A stretch of 8,452 nt of DNA from Chromatiales bacterium. Its GTDB lineage: Bacteria; Pseudomonadota; Gammaproteobacteria; SZUA-140. Both the position numbers and the translations under genes were made by a program. This document shows positions 1-5,147 of the stretch, piece after piece. The notes below the pieces were generated by a model that was not told the DNA's origin, did no database searches, and worked only from the letters and a program-made list of their open reading frames with translations. The number at the start of each line of letters is the position of its first letter. Within the stretch, counting starts at the first letter, position 1. Location of the stretch: contig JAITWN010000175.1 in NCBI GenBank assembly GCA_031285245.1, positions 1 to 8,452 of the forward strand. Reading direction: 5' to 3'.

Positions 1-616
1 CATCGGGCTGAATACCGATCGAGCGCAGCTCCTTCACCGAATGCTGTGTCGGTTTGGTCTTGAGCTCGCCTGCCGTTGGGATATACGGCAGCAACGTCAG
101 ATGCATGTACACCGTATTGTCGCGACCGAGCTCGATACCGAGCTGACGGATGGCTTCAAGGAACGGCAATGACTCGATGTCGCCCACGGTGCCGCCGATT
201 TCGACCAGCGCGACATCCGCACCCTCAGCGCCCTCTTTGATGCAGCGCTTGATCTCATCGGTGATATGCGGAATGACTTGCACCGTCGCGCCGAGATAAT
301 CACCGCGACGCTCTTTGGCGATGACGCTGGCATAGATGCGGCCAGTCGTGTAGTTGTTGCGACGCGACATGCGTACGCGCACAAAGCGTTCATAGTGACC
401 GAGGTCGAGATCGGTTTCGGCACCGTCATCGGTGACATAAACCTCACCATGCTGGAAGGGACTCATGGTCCCAGGATCGACGTTGATATACGGATCCAGC
501 TTGATGAGGGTTACCTTCAACCCTCGCGCTTCCAGAATGGTAGCGAGGCAAGCTGAAGCAATGCCTTTACCCAACGAAGAGACGACACCGCCCGTGACGA
601 AGATAAATTTGGTCAT
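1..616 (-). CDS. pyrG: CTP synthase, N-terminal 205 codons (runs off the left edge)
   Basis: CTP synthase makes CTP from UTP, ATP and glutamine in the cytoplasm, the last step of de novo pyrimidine nucleotide synthesis. Only the synthetase (amidoligase) domain is present; the glutaminase domain lies outside the window. The translation begins MTKFIFVTGGVVSSLGKG, with the P-loop at residues 9-18, then KLDPYINVDPGTMSPFQHGE, the magnesium-binding region DDGAETDLDLGHYERF (about 63-77), RRGDYLGATVQVIPHIT, and VEIGGTVGDIES around residue 139. All are hallmark motifs with no frame break. The start at 616 matches the family N-terminus; an in-frame ATG five codons upstream (631-629) is possible, and neither has a clear Shine-Dalgarno sequence. 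Base 1 is the third-from-window-edge remainder of an incomplete codon. A possible promoter lies just upstream (646-674), and a terminator-bearing leader lies beyond it. Confidence 0.97.
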   Translation of the reverse strand, partial: MTKFIFVTGGVVSSLGKGIASACLATILEARGLKVTLIKLDPYINVDPGTMSPFQHGEVYVTDDGAETDLDLGHYERFVRVRMSRRNNYTTGRIYASVIAKERRGDYLGATVQVIPHITDEIKRCIKEGAEGADVALVEIGGTVGDIESLPFLEAIRQLGIELGRDNTVYMHLTLLPYIPTAGELKTKPTQHSVKELRSIGIQPD

Positions 617-645
617 GTAAACGCAGCGCATTGAAAGGTTGCACA

Positions 646-674
646 AACTTACCAGAAGCGCCATGAGCGCTCAA
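646..674 (-). promoter_or_regulatory. Possible pyrG promoter
   Basis: On the minus strand TTGAGC (674-669) and TAAGTT (651-646) are separated by exactly 17 bases. They lie about 30 bases upstream of the pyrG start and downstream of the intrinsic terminator at 725-758, so pyrG could be transcribed independently of whatever ends at that terminator. The hexamers each match the sigma-70 consensus only partly, so this is a moderate prediction. Confidence 0.35.
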
Positions 675-720
675 ACGAAAAGCCGGACGGTAAGAAGAAA
701 AGACTAACGGCGGTACAAAT

Positions 721-758
721 TAAAAAGCCCTCTCCTCTTCTGCGAGAGGAGAGGGCTG
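721..758 (-). terminator. Strong intrinsic terminator upstream of pyrG
   Basis: A perfect 12-base stem (AGCCCTCTCCTC pairing with GAGGAGAGGGCT) encloses an 8-base loop. On the minus strand it is followed directly by TTTTTAA, the classic Rho-independent layout; on the plus strand the run is on the wrong side. It therefore stops leftward transcription about 105 bases before the pyrG start. It could end read-through from the DMT permease gene, or it could end a short transcript started at the TATAAT element near 855-860, in which case it would be an sRNA terminator or an attenuator. Confidence 0.85.
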
Positions 759-776
759 GTGAGGCAGGCCGATCGG

Positions 777-793
777 CCCACCCCCGCCCCCCC
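777..793 (-). other. G-quadruplex-capable tract
   Basis: On the minus strand the sequence reads as seven G, C, five G, T, three G. This can supply four GGG runs with loops of 1, 1 and 3 bases, so it fits a standard G-quadruplex pattern in the non-template strand and RNA of leftward transcription. It sits inside the candidate leader/sRNA. Folding in the cell is not shown. Confidence 0.6.
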
Positions 794-854
794 TGATAGC
801 CCTGCGGCTTCGAAACCCAGCAAATCAGGATTTCGGTTGGTGCGATGGCGGAGG

Positions 855-860
855 ATTATA
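855..860 (-). promoter_or_regulatory. -10 element TATAAT for leftward leader RNA
   Basis: There is a perfect TATAAT on the minus strand, preceded by an A/T-rich stretch (CTGAAAAATACGCG). A convincing -35 box at 17 bases is lacking; TTGCAA lies 24 bases upstream, too far away. Initiation would be expected near 846-849. Confidence 0.4.
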
Positions 861-920
861 CGCGTATTTTTCAGAAAAGGATCATTGCAAAACTGATTTT
901 TTTATCGTCCTCATCATGGC

Positions 921-1832
921 CTAAGGATGAATCAAGCGGCCCTCTTCCTGCGCCGCCTGGCTGCGCGCCGCATACCAAGCAGCGAGCAAGATCAACGCGC
1001 CGCCGAACCACTCCGCGGAACGAACGCTCTCATCGGTTAGCCATTGCGATGAAATCGCCGCGACCACCAGTTCAAAGAGCATGATCACCGCAGCGCGATA
1101 TGCGGGCAGATGGGTGACGCCATAGATCACTGCAAACGTCATCAGCACCATGCCGACAAGGCCAAGGACAACCGCCTCGACCAGCGTCACCGCATCGAGC
1201 AGCGGCGGTGGCTCACTCTGTGACAACAGTATCCAAGCAGCAGCTACAACGACCACACCTGACCAGGCCACCAGACATTTATGCCATATCGACACATGTT
1301 GCAGACGACGCACGGTCACATTGTTGAGCGCGAAAGCAAAGCCAGCGCTAAGCGCAAGCCAGTCCGCGACACTGCTCGGCCAGGGCACGCTGCTTTGCGG
1401 ATCCCACAGCATGATCAATGCGCCGGTCACCGCAAGCGCCATGGTGAGCCACGCACGCAAGGAGAGCACTTCACCCAGCAATAAGCGTGCAAGCAGTACC
1501 GTCCAGAGTGGCGAGAGATAAAACAGCAGCATTACCCGCAGCACGTGGCCTTCCAGCACCGCAATGATGAACGCAACATTGCACCAGCCACTTGCCAGCA
1601 TCAGCAGCAGAGCATCGTGCAGGCGAAACCCGCGCGATGTGCCGCGAACAAAGGCAAGGCCAATCACACCGACCACTGTCGCCACGCCGTAGATGATGAT
1701 GGTCGCCCACAGACCTTCGAGGCCATGCGCCTCCAGCAGCCGCAGCGGATACCACAGCGTGCCCCAGAAGCTTGCCCCCAGCAAAAGAGCAATCAAAGGC
1801 AAGAACCCGGCTCCGCCCGGTTTGGATGGCAT
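921..1832 (-). CDS. EamA/DMT-superfamily permease
   Basis: This is a 303-residue inner-membrane protein of the drug/metabolite transporter superfamily, whose members export or import amino acids, nucleotides and other small metabolites. The substrate cannot be read from the sequence. Ten hydrophobic segments fit the usual two-EamA-repeat layout: about 10-28, 42-62, 72-92, 97-117, 124-143, 155-172, 183-202, 213-236, 243-262 and 270-289. The FWGTLWYPLR start of helix 1 and the LSPLWTVLLARLLLGE segment at the end of the first repeat are typical, as is the near-repeat AAVIMLFELVVAAISSQWL in the second half. The length is normal. The ATG at 1832 has AGGGA eight bases upstream. The small ORF ending at 1845 may be co-transcribed. 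Its stop (TAG, 921-923) is followed by no terminator of its own before the strong one at 721-758. Confidence 0.9.
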   Translation of the reverse strand: MPSKPGGAGFLPLIALLLGASFWGTLWYPLRLLEAHGLEGLWATIIIYGVATVVGVIGLAFVRGTSRGFRLHDALLLMLASGWCNVAFIIAVLEGHVLRVMLLFYLSPLWTVLLARLLLGEVLSLRAWLTMALAVTGALIMLWDPQSSVPWPSSVADWLALSAGFAFALNNVTVRRLQHVSIWHKCLVAWSGVVVVAAAWILLSQSEPPPLLDAVTLVEAVVLGLVGMVLMTFAVIYGVTHLPAYRAAVIMLFELVVAAISSQWLTDESVRSAEWFGGALILLAAWYAARSQAAQEEGRLIHP

Positions 1833-1844
1833 CCTCGCTTCCCT

Positions 1845-1979
1845 TTATGTGTGCGCCGCAGGGGCGTGGTCCACTAGGTATCTCATCTCTGCCCCCCATC
1901 CTGCCTGCTTCTCCATGCTCCACAGCGGATGTCGCGGGCGCTTGATGTACTCGGTCTGGCTGCGGTGGTGATGGTGCAT
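1845..1979 (-). CDS. Possible small ORF upstream of the DMT permease
   Basis: This is a 44-residue reading frame beginning MHHHHRSQTEYIKRPRHPLW and ending 12 bases before the permease ATG. An in-frame GTG at 2039 would extend it to 64 residues. Many of its codons end in G or C, as in the neighbouring real genes, and it contains no obvious low-complexity shadow pattern beyond the four histidines. No Shine-Dalgarno sequence was seen before either start and no family was recognised. It could be a leader peptide, a small conserved protein, or chance. The histidine run is natural sequence context here and may be a clue to metal binding, but that is speculation. Confidence 0.25.
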   Translation of the reverse strand: MHHHHRSQTEYIKRPRHPLWSMEKQAGWGAEMRYLVDHAPAAHT

Positions 1980-2056
1980 GCGACGAAATGCCGCCTGGCG
2001 ATGCGAGAGAAAAACAGCGAGGGAATGCTGAAGTGGCACCGTGATGGCACCACAAT

Positions 2057-2089
2057 CGTCCTCCGCTCATAAGACATGAGCGGAGGACG
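2057..2089 (-). terminator. Hairpin just after rpsD, likely transcript end
   Basis: A perfect 14-base inverted repeat (CGTCCTCCGCTCAT with ATGAGCGGAGGACG) with a five-base loop begins eight bases after the S4 stop codon. On the minus strand it is followed by ATTGTGG, not a T-run, so it may act as a 3'-end protecting or Rho-assisted structure and not as a classic intrinsic terminator. Confidence 0.55.
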
Positions 2090-2097
2090 CACGGGGA

Positions 2098-2715
2098 TCA
2101 GAGGCGGTTAGAGTAGTACTCGACCACCTGCTGAGCATCGATCGGGAACGGTACATCTTCTGCCGCCGGCACGTGCGCGAGCTTGGCGGTGTGGGTTTCC
2201 TCGTTCCAAGACAGCCATTCCGGGCGCGACAGCGGCATGTCTTGCAGCGTGCCAGCGACGATAGGCAGGTTGACACTCTCGGGCTTGATGCTGATCTCGT
2301 CACCCACCTTCACGCGAACGGAAGGAATGTTGACGATGCGGCCATTGACGCGAACGTGGCGATGCGACACCAACTGGCGCGCTGCCAGGATGGTCGGTGC
2401 AAAGCCGGCGCGGAACACAACGTTGTCGAGACGGCGTTCGAGCAGCTCCAGCAGATAGTTGCCGGTCGGGCCGTCGCTCTTGCGCGCATCGAGCATGAGC
2501 CTGCGCAGCTGACGTTCGGTCACGCCGTAGTTGAAGCGCAGCTTCTGCTTTTCGCCGAGCTTGATGCTGAAGTCCGACCTTCTGCGACGCGTCGCTTTAG
2601 CACCATGCTGGCCAGGCGGGTTCGGCCTGCTCTCAGTGCTCTTGCGCGACAAGCCAGGCAAATCTACACCCAGCCCTCGCATCACTCTCAATCTCGGTCC
2701 GGTAAATCGCGACAT
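2098..2715 (-). CDS. rpsD: 30S ribosomal protein S4, cysteine-free type
   Basis: Ribosomal protein S4 binds 16S rRNA early in 30S assembly. The 205-residue product has the N-terminal S4 domain (MSRFTGPRLRVMRGLG, GQHGA at 35-39, GEKQKLRFNYGVTERQL at 54-70). The RNA-binding S4 fold follows at about 94-144 (RLDNVVFRAGF, ARQLVSH, VNGRIVNIPS), then a C-terminal VVEYYSNRL. There is no cysteine anywhere, so the Zn-ribbon found in many S4 proteins is absent. The wording of the N-terminus and the FNYG motif resemble cyanobacterial, plastid and Bacteroidetes S4 more than E. coli S4. The gene stands alone, without rpsM, rpsK, rpoA or rplQ, which suggests an extra paralog. The start at 2715 is chosen because GGAG lies five bases upstream and the family begins MSR; an ATG at 2736 lies in frame but is less likely. 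Confidence 0.95.
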   Translation of the reverse strand: MSRFTGPRLRVMRGLGVDLPGLSRKSTESRPNPPGQHGAKATRRRRSDFSIKLGEKQKLRFNYGVTERQLRRLMLDARKSDGPTGNYLLELLERRLDNVVFRAGFAPTILAARQLVSHRHVRVNGRIVNIPSVRVKVGDEISIKPESVNLPIVAGTLQDMPLSRPEWLSWNEETHTAKLAHVPAAEDVPFPIDAQQVVEYYSNRL

Positions 2716-2764
2716 GCATGCTCCAAATTCAATCAATGATTGGTCGACACAGCCCAGCTAAAAC

Positions 2765-2789
2765 CCAGCCGGAGGCTGGCGTAGCCGGC
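2765..2789 (-). promoter_or_regulatory. Mutually exclusive hairpins in the rpsD 5' leader
   Basis: In the minus-strand leader, CCAGCC (2779-2774) can pair with GGCTGG (2770-2765) across a three-base loop, followed by GTTTTAG. Alternatively, GCCGG (2789-2785) can pair with CCGGC (2772-2768). The two pairings share bases and cannot coexist, as in attenuators. The stems are short and the T-run weak, so this may be chance. Confidence 0.25.
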
Positions 2790-2790
2790 G

Positions 2791-2819
2791 ATATTAATTA
2801 TTCTCATATTCTTGGTCAA
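2791..2819 (-). promoter_or_regulatory. rpsD sigma-70 promoter
   Basis: On the minus strand TTGACC (2819-2814) and TAATAT (2796-2791) are separated by exactly 17 bases, one of the best sigma-70 matches in the window. Transcription should begin near 2784, giving a leader of about 70 bases. The promoter starts seven bases beyond the doxX stop, so S4 can be expressed independently of doxX. Confidence 0.65.
2792..2806 (-). promoter_or_regulatory. Fur-like operator overlapping the rpsD promoter
   Basis: On the plus strand TATTAATTATTCTCA agrees with the Fur 7-1-7 consensus TGATAATNATTATCA at 11 of 14 informative positions. It covers the spacer and most of the -10 hexamer of the rpsD promoter, the right place for repression. 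Zur and Fur sites are related in composition, so either regulator or neither could bind. The A/T richness expected of a promoter makes a chance match possible. Confidence 0.3.
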
Positions 2820-2825
2820 GTTATG

Positions 2826-3248
2826 TTAATGCCGAGGTGCTCGCGGATGGGAGTATTTACCCCTTACGCGGTCCACACTCAAAGGCCCAGGGCCGGCGGC
2901 GGCCAGGTACAAAAAGATGAAACAGTAGAGCACCGCAGCCTCACCATGATTGGCCAGCGGCCAGAACCCCTGCGATGCGTGAGCCATGAAATAAGCCACC
3001 GCCATCTGCCCGGAAAGCAGAAAGGCCACCGGCCGCGTTAATAAGCCAATCAGCAGGAGCAGTCCGCCGAACAGCTCAAGCATCCCGGCGAGACCAAGCA
3101 GGCTGAAAAATCCAGGCGGCCCGCCCATCTCCGCCGGGAAAGGCACAGGAAAGCTGAATAGCTTCTGAGTACCATGCGCCATGAACAAAAAGGCGGTCAC
3201 AATACGCAGCACACTGCATAACCAAGGAGAAATCGCGTTCACGATCAT
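2826..3248 (-). CDS. DoxX-family integral membrane protein
   Basis: The product is 140 residues, close to the usual DoxX length, with four hydrophobic segments at about 8-25, 46-68, 71-90 and 104-122. The family signature is present: LRIVTAFLFMAHGTQKLF near the first helix, GLAGMLELFGGLLLLIGLLTRP in the middle, then YFMAHASQGFWPLANHGEAAVLYCFIFLYLA. DoxX-like proteins are inner-membrane proteins of mostly unknown role; some have been linked to redox stress or to quinone-linked oxidation, but nothing here fixes a substrate. The start at 3248 has a near-perfect AGGAGG six bases upstream. The gene is upstream of rpsD on the same strand, with a 110-base gap that contains the rpsD promoter. A divergently transcribed kinase lies on the other side. 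Confidence 0.87.
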   Translation of the reverse strand: MIVNAISPWLCSVLRIVTAFLFMAHGTQKLFSFPVPFPAEMGGPPGFFSLLGLAGMLELFGGLLLLIGLLTRPVAFLLSGQMAVAYFMAHASQGFWPLANHGEAAVLYCFIFLYLAAAGPGPLSVDRVRGKYSHPRAPRH

Positions 3249-3328
3249 TGCAGCCTCCTGAAGTTAGTGGGACTCGATGCCTGTGCTCGCGCCAGTGTAG
3301 CGCGGCTGTTGGCGGTACGTCTTTCAAC

Positions 3329-3377
3329 TCTCGCCTTCCCAAAGTATTTAATAAAAAAACAGCATCCTAAGGCGAGA
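3329..3377. repeat. Nine-base inverted repeat in the doxX-kinase intergenic region
   Basis: TCTCGCCTT (3329-3337) and AAGGCGAGA (3369-3377) are perfect inverted copies separated by 31 bases, including an A/T-rich stretch with seven consecutive A. It lies between two divergent genes (doxX leftward, kinase rightward). It could be a hairpin or a split regulator site looping the shared promoter region; no known operator was recognised. The rest of 3249-3514 showed no convincing gene or promoter pair. Confidence 0.4.
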
Positions 3378-3514
3378 AGATCTCAAACCACCGCCAGCAG
3401 CCTTTTGCCGCAATATCGAAAATCAGTGTTTGTCTGATTTACCGACGAACGAGCATTTGCTACCTGTTTCCTAACGTTAACAACAGCTCAACAGCTCCCG
3501 AGCGGCACACTGCA

Positions 3515-4237
3515 ATGAAATCAACAGCCCGCCTTACCTCTCGTCGCAGATCAACATCACTCGCCCAGGCTCGCAGACATAAATCTGACGCACTGTGCTG
3601 CTTCGCCTTGCGCCAGCTCATACGACAAGAAGAAGCGCGCGAAACCGTCGCGCGCCTTCTGCATGATGATCTCAGCCAATCACTGCTCAGCATCAACCTT
3701 GGACTCTACCGCCTGTCCTGCGCTTGTAAAGACGACAACGACCTCAGCGAACTCATTGCTGAAATGCGCGGCCTGCTGACCAGCTCTTCACGCGTCGTGC
3801 GCAGAATCACCACGGACTTCCGCCCCCACTGCACTCTGAGCCACGATCTGCGGGCACTGCTGCATGCACTGGCCGAATATGCCCAGATCGAGTATGGGCT
3901 GCGAGTCACCACCATCACGCCTGACGTCATTCCACTCAGCCCTGACTATGCCATCGCGCTACGCCACCTGCTGCAACTCACGCTGAACAGTATCGGGCGC
4001 AATAGCCTCGCAACACTACCAACCATTCGTGCCCGATGCGAAGACTTGCTGCTCAATGTCGAAATTTATGACGAAGGCTATGCCATCCACGAAACACTGA
4101 TGCTGGAACGCACAGAGGCGCTTGAGGAAGTGTGCGAATGGATACGAGCGCTCGGCGGTAAGCTATGGTCAGGCGCCTCCAATCACAGCGTCATTCTAGC
4201 TTTCGCGCTTCCCTTGCCACGTGATCCCTCAGCATGA
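3515..4237 (+). CDS. Soluble HisKA_3-type histidine kinase with degenerate ATPase domain
   Basis: This is a 240-residue protein without membrane segments or a recognisable sensor domain. Residues 39-67 match the HisKA_3 dimerisation/phosphoacceptor helix of NarX/DegS-type kinases: EEARETVARLLHDDLSQSLLSINLGLYRL, where H50 is the expected phosphorylated histidine within HDxxxQ. The segment around 101-134 corresponds to the usual DLRP...L linker. The C-terminal half aligns in order with a HATPase domain, but the nucleotide-binding motifs are eroded. Asn158 is present in LTLNSIGRN, the G1 box is DEGYA (186-190) in place of DxGxG, and no G2 box is seen. ALGGKL (212-217) and the final FALPLP are retained. 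The start at 3515 has no clear Shine-Dalgarno sequence. The partner is probably the regulator 185 bases downstream. It may act as a phosphatase, a scaffold or a phosphotransfer protein instead of an active kinase. Confidence 0.7.
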   Translation: MKSTARLTSRRRSTSLAQARRHKSDALCCFALRQLIRQEEARETVARLLHDDLSQSLLSINLGLYRLSCACKDDNDLSELIAEMRGLLTSSSRVVRRITTDFRPHCTLSHDLRALLHALAEYAQIEYGLRVTTITPDVIPLSPDYAIALRHLLQLTLNSIGRNSLATLPTIRARCEDLLLNVEIYDEGYAIHETLMLERTEALEEVCEWIRALGGKLWSGASNHSVILAFALPLPRDPSA

Positions 4238-4272
4238 ATCGGAGCATCACATCGGCCAGTTACTGAGACCAC

Positions 4273-4289
4273 ACTACGACATTCGTAGT
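4273..4289. promoter_or_regulatory. Perfect 7-3-7 palindrome before the response regulator
   Basis: ACTACGA, CAT, TCGTAGT form an exact inverted repeat centred 142 bases before the regulator start. NarL/LuxR-type regulators bind short inverted repeats as dimers, so this is a reasonable autoregulatory site. A weak TTCCCA / TAGATT pair with a 17-base spacer begins two bases after it (4291-4319), placing the palindrome directly upstream of the -35. It could also be an RNA hairpin after the kinase gene, but no T-run follows. Confidence 0.4.
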
Positions 4290-4422
4290 ATTCCCAACTC
4301 TATGCCACTGCTCTAGATTCAGCACGGACAGCACAAGGTTCAGCATGGAAACAGCACAGGAGCCCCCACATTTGCTGATTCCCTGCCGAGCGCAGGCAAT
4401 CTCAGCAAATGCGGAGAAACGA

Positions 4423-5082
4423 ATGAGCCGGATTCTAGTAGTGGACGATCATGCCATTGTCCGTCACGGCGTAAGGCAGTTGCTCGCTGGCACACCTGAA
4501 AAACATCTGGTCGGCGACGCTGCTAACGCCAATGAAGCCATACGCAAGCTGCGCGCTGAGCGTTGGGATCTGGTGTTGATGGACGTCAATTTGCCGGGTA
4601 AGAACGGACTCGAAGCGCTCAAGCAGATCCGCATCGAATGGCCTGCGCAAAAAGTGCTCATTTTCAGCGTCGATCCAGAAGAGTGTTACGCGCTACGCGC
4701 CTTGCGTGCGGGTGCCGCAGGCTACCTCACCAAGACTTCGCCTCCTGAAATGCTGCTCACGGCCATCCGCCGGATCGTTGCTGGCGGCAAATACATCACG
4801 CAGTCACTGGCGGAAAAACTGGCGAGCGTAGTCGGCACCAACCTCGATCGCCCGCCGCATGAAAATCTCACCGATCGTGAGTTTCAAATTTTCGGCATGC
4901 TCGCCGCGGGGAAAACCGTTTCACAGGTTGCCGACGAACTATCGCTGAGCGTGAAAACCATCAGCACCCACCGCAGCAAGGTGCTCTACAAACTAGGCCT
5001 ACGCAACAATGCCGAGCTCATCCACTATCACATCCGCCAGATCCCAAGAAGCGCGATGGCCATCCGTGAGGAAAGTGCGTGA
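4423..5082 (+). CDS. NarL/GacA-type response regulator
   Basis: This is a 219-residue cytoplasmic transcription factor. The receiver domain (1-120) has every key residue: the acidic pair D8-D9 in VVDDH, phosphoacceptor D54 in LMDVNLPG, S82, and K104 in GYLTK. The C-terminal LuxR-type helix-turn-helix occupies about 147-205 (LTDREFQIFGMLAAGKT, then LSVKTISTHRSKVLYKLGLRN). It resembles GacA/UvrY in length and layout, but the target genes cannot be inferred and it is not called gacA. The start at 4423 has GGAG six bases upstream and gives the family N-terminus MSRILVVDDH; an in-frame ATG at 4345 would add 26 residues with no domain. It follows the degenerate kinase in the same direction and converges with def, with no obvious terminator in the 65-base gap. 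Confidence 0.93.
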   Translation: MSRILVVDDHAIVRHGVRQLLAGTPEKHLVGDAANANEAIRKLRAERWDLVLMDVNLPGKNGLEALKQIRIEWPAQKVLIFSVDPEECYALRALRAGAAGYLTKTSPPEMLLTAIRRIVAGGKYITQSLAEKLASVVGTNLDRPPHENLTDREFQIFGMLAAGKTVSQVADELSLSVKTISTHRSKVLYKLGLRNNAELIHYHIRQIPRSAMAIREESA

Positions 5083-5147
5083 TGCAGCTCACTCAGAACG
5101 AGCAAGTTACTCGGGCACTGCCTCAACAGCACGCCTCGCCTTGCGGC

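Larger units (their letters stand above)
721..848 (-). ncRNA. Candidate small RNA or attenuated leader upstream of pyrG
   Basis: The minus strand carries TATAAT at 860-855, about 125 bases before a strong intrinsic terminator, with no open reading frame of note between them. The predicted transcript has a six-base stem, CCTGAT with ATCAGG, closing an inner GGTT/AGCC hairpin. This is followed by a G-rich tract (793-777), the 12-base palindrome GGCCGATCGGCC (767-778) and the terminator hairpin. No tRNA or known riboswitch was recognised. A good -35 box is missing: the hexamer 17 bases upstream is GATCCT-like. The element could be a stand-alone sRNA or the leader of pyrG under attenuation control. 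This is an inference from structure only. Confidence 0.35.

Noticed and set aside
760..850. A tRNA, suggested by TTCGAAACCC near 809-818
   Set aside because: No acceptor stem, anticodon arm or D arm could be fitted on either strand.
1471..2070. A 199-codon minus-strand frame overlapping the DMT permease and its upstream region
   Set aside because: It overlaps most of the permease N-terminus in another frame, has no family motif, and runs through two intergenic structures; it is a shadow of the G+C-rich permease gene.
1833..2097. Direct repeat TGGCACC at 2034-2040 and 2045-2051
   Set aside because: It has only two seven-base copies, with no dyad and no clear relation to a promoter; likely chance.
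2173..2739. A 188-codon plus-strand frame opposite rpsD
   Set aside because: It is antisense to a well-supported S4 gene, with composition explained by the S4 codons.
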